A DNA stretch of 64,000 nt from Cypionkella sp049896245. GTDB lineage: Bacteria > Pseudomonadota > Alphaproteobacteria > Rhodobacterales > Rhodobacteraceae. Below the pieces are notes generated by a model, which was not told the origin of the DNA, did not search any database, and was given only the letters and a program-made list of their open reading frames with translations. The stretch covers positions 1 through 64,000 of the forward strand of contig NZ_JAFCTX010000011.1 of assembly GCF_049896245.1 (NCBI RefSeq), given 5' to 3'. Position 1 is the first letter of the stretch, and every line of letters begins with the position of its first letter. Positions 7,651 through 15,403 of this stretch are shown one piece after another. A program made the position numbers and the translations under genes.

Positions 7651-8253
7651 ATGGCACGCGAGATCCTTGATCTTCACGCCGAAGCACGCGCGGGGACAGG
7701 CAAGGGGGCCGCCCGTCAATCACGTCGTGATGGCTTCGTTCCCGGTATCGTCTACGGCGATAACGTTGCCCCCTTGGCAATCAAAATCAACTACAACGCC
7801 CTGCTGAAGCGCCTGAAAGCTGGCCGTTTCCTGTCGTCGCTGTTCAACCTGAAGGTTGAAGGCCACGCGGACGTGCATGTGATCTGCCGCGCGGTGCAGC
7901 GTGACGTTGTGAAAGACCTGCCGACGCATATCGACCTGATGCGCCTGCACGATGAGAACCGCATCAACCTGTTCATCCATGTGACCTTCATCAACCACGA
8001 AGCCTCGCCGGGTCTGAAAAAGGGCGGCACGCTGACCGTTGTGCGCAACGATGTCGAGTTGAACGTTCTGGCAGGCGATATCCCGGATCACATCACCGTC
8101 GATCTGACCGGCAAGAACATCGGCGATGTGATCCACATCAATGACGTGGTTCTGCCGGAAGGCACCAAAGCCAGCATCGACCGTAACTTCGTGATCGCCA
8201 ACGTTTCGGCTCCGGCGGGTTATGTGGAAGTCAGCGAAGAAGTCACTGCGTAA
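7651..8253 (+). CDS. rplY: 50S ribosomal protein L25 (CTC form)
   Basis: Binds 5S rRNA in the large subunit. The 200-residue protein is the long Ctc/TL5 form: N-terminal L25 domain (REILDLHAEARAGTGKGAAR, FVPGIVYGDN) followed by the C-terminal beta domain (VELNVLAGDIPDHITVDLTG). The ATG at 7651 follows GGAGAAACAAC, a good Shine-Dalgarno with correct spacing. A strong hairpin plus T-run follows the stop. In many bacteria rplY is directly followed by pth; here a minus-strand glycosyltransferase separates them by about 1.4 kb. Confidence 0.97.
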   Translation: MAREILDLHAEARAGTGKGAARQSRRDGFVPGIVYGDNVAPLAIKINYNALLKRLKAGRFLSSLFNLKVEGHADVHVICRAVQRDVVKDLPTHIDLMRLHDENRINLFIHVTFINHEASPGLKKGGTLTVVRNDVELNVLAGDIPDHITVDLTGKNIGDVIHINDVVLPEGTKASIDRNFVIANVSAPAGYVEVSEEVTA

Positions 8254-8276
8254 GCATCCAAGCGTTTGACATCAGG

Positions 8277-8309
8277 GGCGCAGGGGGAAACCTCTGCGCC
8301 TTTTCTTTT
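8277..8309 (+). terminator. Rho-independent terminator of rplY
   Basis: GGCGCAG-loop-CTGCGCC stem (8277-8283 and 8294-8300) followed by TTTTCTTTT, 24 bases after the rplY stop codon. Confidence 0.8.
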
Positions 8310-8325
8310 GCGCGCGCTGTGACGC

Positions 8326-8378
8326 AGCCGATTTATGAAGTCATAAATCGTGACGATTTATTTCTGAATAAATCGGCT
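8326..8378. repeat. Nested palindrome with four CGATTTAT arms
   Basis: CGATTTATGA-AG-TCATAAATCG (8329-8350) is followed by CGATTTATT-TCTG-AATAAATCG (8354-8375). The outer arms AGCCGATTTAT (8326-8336) and ATAAATCGGCT (8368-8378) are also complementary, so two tandem hairpins or one long stem can form. It lies between the convergent rplY and glycosyltransferase genes. Confidence 0.75.
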
Positions 8379-8379
8379 C

Positions 8380-9396
8380 CTAGGCCCGATCCGCCAGCGC
8401 CTCTGCCTGCGCCAGAAACGCCGCATATCTCGGATCATCCTCCACCCGCTTGCCTGCTTTTTCAGCAATCGCTTTCACGTGATCGGCGCAGCACAAAGCG
8501 TGCAACCGCGCCACATCGGGCAGCGCCATCACCTGTTCCTGCAAAGCGTCAAACCGGGCGGCATAGCGGAAGGCGGAAATGTCCACCGCGCGCCCCGCAT
8601 CGGCGCTGCGGAAATACTGCGCGCGGTAGCGGTTGCTCAGCCCCACGGGGGACTTTGTGCCGCGTTTCAGCCGATAGGTTTCAACCGAGCGCAGCATGTA
8701 ATGGTTGATCTGTGCCACCTCATGACTGACCAGTGCCTCGGGCATCAGCGTCAGATGGCTGTCCAGCGGCGCCCAATGCGGCAGTTTCTCACCCTTGGGA
8801 TTAACCCAAATGCCACCGGGTTTTCCGCGCTTTTGCGCAGCACGCGCGTAGTCAAAGCCCCGCGGGCTGTGCTCACCCAGATGGCTGAAAAACTTCACCA
8901 ACCGGAAGATCGACTTCACGAACCGGGATGAGCGATCGCTGACCTCATGCGCATAGGTGAACTGGCGATGCACCGGGCGGTCTTCAAAACTTTTCCGCCC
9001 CGAGGTGCCAAACACCCGCCAGTTGACCGACATGCCCAGATAGGCGGGCTCGTCTGTGCTCAGATCAATCAGATCGCCGATCAGCCCTTCACCGCGGTGG
9101 ATCACCAGAAACTCATCAACATCGCAGATCATCAGCCAGTTGCAGCGCCGCACCGCCTTGTGGCTGGCCGCCGCGTTCAGCTTGGCGCGGGTGATGCGCT
9201 GGCCGGGTTGCAGATCATGCCGGATGTGATGCACCAGCCCCGCCGCTTGCAGCGCATCCAGCAGTTGCGGCGAATGATCGGTGCAGGTGTTGGTGACCAC
9301 CACCGCATCGGTAAAGCCGAGCATCCTATACCAGCACAGCCATTCGACGATGAACGGCCCTTCGTTTCGCATTGAGGCTAAAACCGTGATCCGCAC
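8380..9396 (-). CDS. Glycosyltransferase family 2-like protein (Glyco_tranf_2_4 type)
   Basis: A 338-residue predicted cytoplasmic glycosyltransferase. The N-terminus MRITVLASMRNEGPFIVEWL and the following DAVVVTNTCTDHSPQLLDAL are the GT-A fold start of this family. LMICDVDEFLVIH (about residues 88-100) supplies the DxD metal/nucleotide-sugar motif. Later parts (FKSIFRLVKFF-like segment, HYMLRSVETYRLKRG) match the C-terminal half of such proteins found in surface polysaccharide loci. No sugar genes lie next to it, so substrate and product are unknown. It sits on the opposite strand between rplY and pth. Confidence 0.8.
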   Translation of the reverse strand: MRITVLASMRNEGPFIVEWLCWYRMLGFTDAVVVTNTCTDHSPQLLDALQAAGLVHHIRHDLQPGQRITRAKLNAAASHKAVRRCNWLMICDVDEFLVIHRGEGLIGDLIDLSTDEPAYLGMSVNWRVFGTSGRKSFEDRPVHRQFTYAHEVSDRSSRFVKSIFRLVKFFSHLGEHSPRGFDYARAAQKRGKPGGIWVNPKGEKLPHWAPLDSHLTLMPEALVSHEVAQINHYMLRSVETYRLKRGTKSPVGLSNRYRAQYFRSADAGRAVDISAFRYAARFDALQEQVMALPDVARLHALCCADHVKAIAEKAGKRVEDDPRYAAFLAQAEALADRA

Positions 9397-9556
9397 GCCT
9401 GCTGTGTCTTTCCTGCTTGGGCCATTTGGGCTGGCCTTGTTTTGCTAAGCTGAAGGCCGCGTCATGGCAAGTCAAGCGCGGGACGAGAGGGCCGATGCGG
9501 TGAAAGGTTAAGATATCCTTAAAACTCATAGGCTATGCCATTGATATATCACATCT

Positions 9557-9579
9557 AAAAAAGGTCCCGAGTTGGGACC
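9557..9579 (-). terminator. Orphan minus-strand terminator-like hairpin
   Basis: On the minus strand GGTCCC-AACTC-GGGACC is followed directly by TTTTTT. No minus-strand gene precedes it (pth is on the plus strand), so it would end an antisense or small-RNA transcript, or act as a hairpin in the pth leader. Confidence 0.5.
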
Positions 9580-9651
9580 ACCCACCCCGGCTTGCATCCC
9601 AGCCCGCGCCGGGGCAATTATAGCCAGCAAGCGGCAGATCGGCGGGGCATG

Positions 9652-10335
9652 ATGAAACTCTTTGTAGGCCTCGGCAATCCCGGCGCGAAATACGCAGGCA
9701 ACCGCCACAATATCGGCTTCATGGCGGTGGACCGGATCGCGGCAGATCACGACTTTTCCTCATGGCGGCGCGGCTATCAGGGGCAGGTGGCCGAGGGGCG
9801 GCTGGGGTCGGAAAAGCTGGTGTTGCTGAAGCCCGAAACCTTCATGAACCTCTCGGGTCAATCGGTGCGGGCGACGGTGGATTTCTTCAAGATTGATCTG
9901 GCGGACATCACCGTGTTCCACGACGAGTTAGACCTCGCCCCCGGCAAGTGCCGCATCAAACAAGGCGGCGGTCACGCGGGCCATAACGGGTTGCGCTCGA
10001 TCCACGCCCATCTCGGCGAAGCTTACGGCCGGGTTCGCCTCGGCATCGGCCATCCGGGGCACAAAGACGCAGTGGCGGCCTATGTGCTGCATGATTTCGC
10101 CAAGGCCGATCAGGACTGGCTCGACGACCTTCTGTGCGGCATCTCTGACGGAGCACAAGCCTTGGCCGAGGGCGACGGGCAGCGCTTCATGAACGCGGTG
10201 GCCCTGCGCGTGGCCCCGCCGAGATCGTCGGGGGGCGTTGAGAAGCCTGCGAAGCCTGTTCCGATTGCGTCTGTCAAAGCGCAAGCTCCGGTCGAGATAA
10301 GCCCGCTGGCAAAGTTGAAGGACTTCTTCCGCTAA
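9652..10335 (+). CDS. pth: Peptidyl-tRNA hydrolase
   Basis: Recycles peptidyl-tRNA by cleaving the ester between the nascent peptide and tRNA. The 227-residue protein starts MKLFVGLGNPGAKYAGNRHN, containing the catalytic His of NRHNIGF near residue 20, and later has FMNLSG, HDELDLAPGKCRIKQGGGHA (Asp plus substrate loop) and GHNGLRSI. Two ATGs occur in tandem (9649 and 9652); the second gives the family N-terminus. The C-terminal about 40 residues (PPRSSGGVEKPAKPVP) form a low-complexity tail beyond the core. Confidence 0.97.
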   Translation: MKLFVGLGNPGAKYAGNRHNIGFMAVDRIAADHDFSSWRRGYQGQVAEGRLGSEKLVLLKPETFMNLSGQSVRATVDFFKIDLADITVFHDELDLAPGKCRIKQGGGHAGHNGLRSIHAHLGEAYGRVRLGIGHPGHKDAVAAYVLHDFAKADQDWLDDLLCGISDGAQALAEGDGQRFMNAVALRVAPPRSSGGVEKPAKPVPIASVKAQAPVEISPLAKLKDFFR

Positions 10336-10456
10336 CGCCCGAGTTTGATCCGGTCGTCACCGATGATTGGGCGTCGGGCACCCGATCTTCCTGCCGTGCG
10401 CCTGGCTGGCTCTCCCGGCATCTTTCCGCCAAGCTGGGGATCGGCTATGCAGGGCC

Positions 10457-11506
10457 ATGGCGATCACCCTGACCTCATTGTCCGACCTTGCAGCGCATGG
10501 CTTTGATGACATCATCGACGCCCGCGCCCCCGCTGAATATGCCGAGGATCATCTTCCCGGTGCGATTTCGCTGGCGGTGCTCGACGATGCGGAACGCGCG
10601 CAGGTCGGCACGATTTACAAGCAAGTCAGCCCGTTTACCGCGCGCAAGGTTGGTGCTGCACTGGTGGCGCAGAATGTGGCGCGGCATTTGCAAGGGCCAT
10701 TGGCGGATAAGCCGGGGGGCTGGCGGCCGCTAGTGTATTGCTGGCGCGGCGGGCAACGCTCGGGATCTTTTGCGCTGATCCTGGGCCAGGTGGGTTGGCG
10801 GGTCGAGACGATTGCGGGCGGCTACAAGGCGTGGCGGGCGTTGGTGGTCAAGGCTTTGTATGACGCGCCATTCCCCTGCCCGGTGGTGGTGTTGGATGGC
10901 AATACCGGATCGGCCAAGACCGAAGTGCTGAACATGCTACCCGCGCGCGGCGTGCAGGTGTTGGACCTTGAGGGGCTGGCCAACCATCGCGGCTCTGTGT
11001 TCGGGCATCGGGGCGGGCAGCCGTCGCAGAAGGCGTTTGACTGCGCTTTGGCGATGGCGATCGCGCGGTTGGACCCAACACGGCCAGTGGTGATTGAGGC
11101 GGAAAGCGCCAAGGTCGGCGAGTGTCGCCTGCCGTCGGGGATCTGGAAGGCGATGACGGCGGCCCCAAGGGTGGCGATTGCGGCTGATGTTGCGGCGCGG
11201 GCGCAATATCTGGTGCAGGCATATGGCGACATGGTGGCGGACGGCGCGCGGCTGGCGCAAGTGATCGCCCGGTTGCGGCCCCTGCATGCGGCCGAACGGA
11301 TTGAGGCCTGGCAGGCGATGGCCGGGGCGGGGGCGTTCGTCGATTTGGCGGCCGGGCTGATGCAGCATCACTATGACCCACGCTATGACAAGCACCGGGC
11401 GCGGATGCAGGCTGGGTTTGTCGAGGTGGAGGCGGCTGGGCTGGGTCCCGATGATCTGGCGCGGCTGGCGGATCAGGTGGCAGAGGTGGTGCGGGCGGTG
11501 ATTTAG
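10457..11506 (+). CDS. mnmH: tRNA 2-selenouridine synthase (SelU/YbbB)
   Basis: Replaces sulfur by selenium in the wobble 2-thiouridine of tRNAs for Lys, Glu and Gln, using selenophosphate and a geranylated intermediate. The 349-residue protein has an N-terminal rhodanese domain with DARAPAEYAEDHLPGA and the catalytic loop YCWRGGQRSGS (Cys near residue 93), then a P-loop domain with LDGNTGSAKTEVL and DLEGLANHRGSVFG. The start at 10457 gives the rhodanese N-terminus. It faces selD tail to tail with only 62 bp between the stops, so the selenium donor gene and its user form a compact module. Confidence 0.95.
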   Translation: MAITLTSLSDLAAHGFDDIIDARAPAEYAEDHLPGAISLAVLDDAERAQVGTIYKQVSPFTARKVGAALVAQNVARHLQGPLADKPGGWRPLVYCWRGGQRSGSFALILGQVGWRVETIAGGYKAWRALVVKALYDAPFPCPVVVLDGNTGSAKTEVLNMLPARGVQVLDLEGLANHRGSVFGHRGGQPSQKAFDCALAMAIARLDPTRPVVIEAESAKVGECRLPSGIWKAMTAAPRVAIAADVAARAQYLVQAYGDMVADGARLAQVIARLRPLHAAERIEAWQAMAGAGAFVDLAAGLMQHHYDPRYDKHRARMQAGFVEVEAAGLGPDDLARLADQVAEVVRAVI

Positions 11507-11520
11507 CGGAACTGGCGGAA

Positions 11521-11553
11521 CGCTCCGTGGGGAGTATTTTTGCCAAGATGAAA
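11521..11553 (+). repeat. Intergenic repeat (GGGAGTATTT type), copy B
   Basis: CGCTCCGTGGGGAGTATTTT followed by TGCCAAGATGAAA, between the convergent mnmH and selD genes. Confidence 0.7.
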
Positions 11554-11568
11554 CCGCTGGGCGCAAGG

Positions 11569-13731
11569 TCAGTTTGAAAGGGTTATTCTGGGCGGGCCTG
11601 CGGTGATTTCGCCAATAATGGCGGCACCGGGGATAGATTTCAGCAGGGTGTCGGCGATATCGGCGGGTACGGCGGCAAGCAGACCTCCGGCGGTTTGCGG
11701 ATCGTAGAGCAGGGTTTTTAGCGGGGTATCTGCGCCGGAGATGCGGCCTATCGTGGCGGCGCGGTTGGCGGGGGCGAGGCTAGAGACTTGACCTGCTGCT
11801 GCAAGGTCTAAGGCTCCGGGCAGGGTCGGGATTGCGGTCTGATGTAGTGTTGCGGCCATGCCTGAAGCATCTAAGATTTCCAAGAGGTGGCCTGCGAGGC
11901 CAAAACCTGTCACATCGGTCATCGCATGGGCGTGGGGGGCAAGGATCGCCGCAGCAGGTCCGTTGGATTGGCTCATCTGGTGCAGGGCTGTGGCTACGGC
12001 TTCGCCTAAGATCAGGCCGGGGATCTCTGCCATCACCATCTCGGCGGCCATGATGGTGCCAGAGCCAAGCGGTTTGGTCAGGATCAGTTTGTCACCAAGC
12101 TTTGCGCCGCCCTTGGTGATGGCGCGCGCCGCAAGGCCGGTGACGGTGAAGCCGATGGTGAGTTCGGCACCGGTCGCGGTGTGGCCGCCAACGATATCGG
12201 CCCCGGCTTCGCGGAAGACCTTAGCCGCCTCGGTCATGATTTCGGCCAGCATTTCAGCGGATTTTGCGGGGGAGAGCCGCGGCAGGGTGATTTGGGCAAG
12301 GGCTACTTGCGGAGCGGCCCCCATTGCCCAGATATCGCCCAATGCGTGGGTCGCGGCGATGCGGGCCATCAGGCGGGCATCGTTTGTGAAACTGCGCAGA
12401 TGGTCAGTGGTGATGACTTGCACGCCGCTGGGGATCGTCAGGATGGCGGCATCGTCGCCGGGGCCAGAGGCGACCTCGGGGCGCTGCGGTTTTGGCAGGG
12501 TGGCGAGGGCTGCGGCGAGGTCTGATGCCCCGAGTTTGGCGCCGCAGCCGCCGCACATCGGTTTGTCACCCATCGCATCCAGCAGGCCGGGGAGGACGGG
12601 ATTGGGCAGGGCGCGCTGCATCGCGGGGTAGCTTGCGAATTTCGCCATGAATGTGCGGTCGATGCGGTCTTTCCAGCGCCACAGCCATGCACCGTCGAGC
12701 GGCAGGCTCCATTTGTCGGCCACGGCAGATTTGTGGCCGGTGGAGATCAGCTTGAGGTAGTCGCGTTGCGGCTTGAACGATTTCAAGCGCTGGCCCAGCA
12801 GGCTGACGCGCAGGTTGTACAGCAGGATCGGTGCTGCGCGGACGGCGTAAACTCCGGCTTTTGGACGCGGGGCGAAGGGCAGGTGGGCGCAGTCTCCGGC
12901 GGCAAAGATCGCGGGGTCAGACGTTTGCAGGATGTCGGAAACGGTGAGGAAACCGTGGTGCAGGCTGAGGCCGGTCTGGCCCAGCCATGCCTGCGGGCGG
13001 CTGCCTGCGACGGCGAGGGTGAAATCGGATGGCAGGCGGGTGCCGTCGCTGAGGGTGACGGCGGTTGCTTGAATTTCGGCGGGCTTGGCGTTGGTGATCA
13101 GGGTGATTTTCGCGCGGACAAGGTGGGCGAGCAGGGCGCTGCGCGCTCCGCGGCCGATGGCGGGCAGGGCTGTTGGGCCCTGTTCCAGCAGAGTGACATG
13201 CGCGGCTGGCAGGCGGTGTTTGGCGGCAAGGGCGAGTTCTACACCGCCGACGCCTGCACCGATCACGGTGATCTGCGGGGCAGGCAGGGCGCGGGCAACA
13301 AACTCTGCCCATTGGAAGGCAAAATCGCCCAAGGGTTTGGCAGCATGGGCGAATTTGGTGAAACCTGGGATATCGGGCAGATCGGAGGTGATGCCGATGT
13401 CGATGCTGCACAGATCGTAGCAGATCGGGGGACGGTTCGCGAGATGCAGGCGGCGGCTTTCACGGTCAATCGCGGTGACGCGGTCAAGGATCAGGCGGGC
13501 ATTGGCAAACCGGGCGAGGCGGACGAGGTCGATCATAATCTCATCCCGGGCATAATGGCCCGCGATCAGACCGGGCAGCATGCCGGTGTAGGGCGCGGCA
13601 GGGTCGGGGTTGATCAGGGTCAGGCGTACACCGGGCAGCGGATTCATCGCCCACATGCGCGCCACAAGCGCATGGGCATGACCGCCGCCGACCAGCACCA
13701 GATCTTTCAGAATGGGGAAATCGGGTTGCAT
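11569..13731 (-). CDS. selD: Selenide, water dikinase fused to an NADH-dehydrogenase-like domain
   Basis: Makes selenophosphate from selenide and ATP. The 720-residue protein is a fusion. Residues about 1-370 form a pyridine-nucleotide/FAD oxidoreductase domain (LVLVGGGHAHALVARMW, TVIGAGVGGVELALAA, IFAAGDCAHLP). Residues about 390-720 form SelD, with the active-site CGGCGAKLGAS (Cys and Lys), GPGDDAAIL, the AIM-synthase ATP region ALGDIWAMGAAPQVALAQ, GADIVGGHTATGAEL and DVTGFGLAGH. Such fusions are known in proteobacteria and the flavin domain is thought to help supply reduced selenium. The catalytic residue is Cys, not selenocysteine. No selA, selB or selC is seen in the window. Confidence 0.95.
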   Translation of the reverse strand: MQPDFPILKDLVLVGGGHAHALVARMWAMNPLPGVRLTLINPDPAAPYTGMLPGLIAGHYARDEIMIDLVRLARFANARLILDRVTAIDRESRRLHLANRPPICYDLCSIDIGITSDLPDIPGFTKFAHAAKPLGDFAFQWAEFVARALPAPQITVIGAGVGGVELALAAKHRLPAAHVTLLEQGPTALPAIGRGARSALLAHLVRAKITLITNAKPAEIQATAVTLSDGTRLPSDFTLAVAGSRPQAWLGQTGLSLHHGFLTVSDILQTSDPAIFAAGDCAHLPFAPRPKAGVYAVRAAPILLYNLRVSLLGQRLKSFKPQRDYLKLISTGHKSAVADKWSLPLDGAWLWRWKDRIDRTFMAKFASYPAMQRALPNPVLPGLLDAMGDKPMCGGCGAKLGASDLAAALATLPKPQRPEVASGPGDDAAILTIPSGVQVITTDHLRSFTNDARLMARIAATHALGDIWAMGAAPQVALAQITLPRLSPAKSAEMLAEIMTEAAKVFREAGADIVGGHTATGAELTIGFTVTGLAARAITKGGAKLGDKLILTKPLGSGTIMAAEMVMAEIPGLILGEAVATALHQMSQSNGPAAAILAPHAHAMTDVTGFGLAGHLLEILDASGMAATLHQTAIPTLPGALDLAAAGQVSSLAPANRAATIGRISGADTPLKTLLYDPQTAGGLLAAVPADIADTLLKSIPGAAIIGEITAGPPRITLSN

Positions 13732-14019
13732 CGGGCTCTCGGTTGTTTGGGGCTTGGTAACGGTTTGGCGGTGGGAAGGCCATGCTTGGCGGAGGGAGGA
13801 TGTTGGGGGCCTGCTGCGCGCTGTTTTATCTTTGCGGCGGTTTGAGGCTTTGGCGTGGGGAAGCCTCCGGCGGGAGTATTTGCGCCAAGATGAAATGAGC
13901 AGGCGACACAGATGGGTAAGGGGTGAGGTCGCGTTGATGGAAAGGGGGGCAACGGGTAAGGGCGAGCAGCGCTTCCGCTGGCGGTTGCGCGGCGCGGCGC
14001 TGACGGCTAGCCTTATGGC
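13732..14019. other. Divergent intergenic region between selD and rpoN
   Basis: A 288-bp gap holding repeat copy C (13863-13895). No convincing short gene was found. Promoters for both flanking genes should lie here, but none matches a consensus clearly enough to mark. Confidence 0.4.
13863..13895 (+). repeat. Intergenic repeat (GGGAGTATTT type), copy C
   Basis: GCCTCCGGCGGGAGTATTTG followed by CGCCAAGATGAAA, nearly identical to the copy at 2548. Confidence 0.75.
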
Positions 14020-15351
14020 ATGAGATCACCCCAGCAGCGCCTTGGCCTGACACAGACGCAAAGGCTTGAGCTGAACACCAGCCTGCAAGCCTCGATTGCG
14101 ATTTTGCGCACCGATGCGGCGGGATTGACGCGCTATCTGGAGGAGCAGGCGGCGGAAAACCCGCATCTGCGGCTGGAGCCGCCGCCTGCGCCCGGTTTGC
14201 ACGATTGGCTGCCGCGCTGGGCGGGGGTGTTGGGCTCGGGCGGCGGCGGTTTGGGGCTTGCGGCGGAAACCGCAGACACCAGCCCCAGTCTGATGGCGCA
14301 TGTGATGGGCGCGATTGAGGCGCTGCAGTTCGGGCCTAGGGAACAGCGCATCGCCGTGGCGCTGGCGGAGGTGTTGGAGCCGTCGGGCTGGCTGGGGGCC
14401 GAGCTGAGCCTTGTGGTGGCCGAAACGCGCACCACGCTGACCGAGGTTGAAGCCGTGCTGCACCGCCTGCAACAGCTTGAACCGACGGGGATTTTTGCAC
14501 GCAATCTGGCCGAGTGCCTGCGGCTGCAAGCGATTGAAGCCGGGGCGCTGGACAAAGAGATGGCGGCTGTGCTGGCGCATCTGGATCTGCTGGCCTCCGG
14601 CGATCTGGCGCGGTTGGCCAAGGCTTGTCACATCTCGGAAGCGGCGGTGTTGCAGCGGTTTCGGGTGATCCGGGCGATGAACCCCAAACCGGGGAAAGAG
14701 TTTGCCAGCATCAGCGCAGCGCAATCGCGGGAACCTGATCTGGTGGTGAAGGCGACGGCGACGGGCTGGAGCATTGCGCTGAACCGTTCGGCCTTGCCGA
14801 CTTTGCGTGTGGAGAAGTCAGAGGCAGGAACGGCCGAGGGGCTGTCGCAGGCCAAGGCACTGGAGCGCATGGTCGAGGCGCGCAATGCCACCCTGCTTTT
14901 GGTCGGGCGCGAGATTTTGGCGCGCCAGCAAGAGGCGATCCGGCTGGGGCCGGTTGGGCTGGCCCCGATGACCATGGCCGATCTGGCCGAGGCTTTGGGC
15001 TTTCACGAAAGCACGATCAGCCGGGTGGTATCAGGGGCCAGTTTGGACAGCCCGCGCGGCACTTGGTGGCTGCGGCAGATGTTCAGCGCAGCACTGGGCG
15101 GCAACGGCCAGCCGCTGATCTCGGGCGCTGCGATGCGGGGGCGGCTGGCGCGGCTGGTGGCGGCAGAGAACCCGGCCCGACCCTTGTCGGATGAAGCTTT
15201 GGCGATGGCTTTGGCGATTGATACCGGTGTGACCATCGCGCGCCGCACGGTGGCGAAATACCGCGAGGCTGAGGGGATTCCGGTGGCGGCGCGGCGCAAG
15301 CGCAAGCCGGTTTTGCCGCGAATGGGCCGAAAAGGTCGCGCAGAGGGCTGA
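14020..15351 (+). CDS. rpoN: RNA polymerase sigma-54 factor
   Basis: Directs RNA polymerase to -24/-12 promoters and needs an AAA+ activator. The 443-residue protein has the Gln/Leu-rich activator-interacting region I (QRLGLTQTQRLELNTSLQAS), a very short and non-acidic region II, the core-binding region III (SLMAHVMGAIEALQFGPREQ), the HTH MTMADLAEALGFHESTISRV and the RpoN box ARRTVAKYRE near residue 409. Rhodobacteraceae often carry several rpoN copies with different regulons; no nif or flagellar genes are adjacent, so which paralogue this is cannot be told. Confidence 0.95.
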   Translation: MRSPQQRLGLTQTQRLELNTSLQASIAILRTDAAGLTRYLEEQAAENPHLRLEPPPAPGLHDWLPRWAGVLGSGGGGLGLAAETADTSPSLMAHVMGAIEALQFGPREQRIAVALAEVLEPSGWLGAELSLVVAETRTTLTEVEAVLHRLQQLEPTGIFARNLAECLRLQAIEAGALDKEMAAVLAHLDLLASGDLARLAKACHISEAAVLQRFRVIRAMNPKPGKEFASISAAQSREPDLVVKATATGWSIALNRSALPTLRVEKSEAGTAEGLSQAKALERMVEARNATLLLVGREILARQQEAIRLGPVGLAPMTMADLAEALGFHESTISRVVSGASLDSPRGTWWLRQMFSAALGGNGQPLISGAAMRGRLARLVAAENPARPLSDEALAMALAIDTGVTIARRTVAKYREAEGIPVAARRKRKPVLPRMGRKGRAEG

Positions 15352-15403
15352 CTTCGTCCCGCTCGCCCGCTATCGCTTGGGCGGAAATCAAACGGGAAGA
15401 CAG

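Noticed and set aside
12733..13845. Long plus-strand open frame opposite selD
   Set aside because: Its translation is low in recognisable motifs and rich in Gly/Gln/Arg, as expected for the antisense of a GC-rich gene; selD on the other strand is certain.
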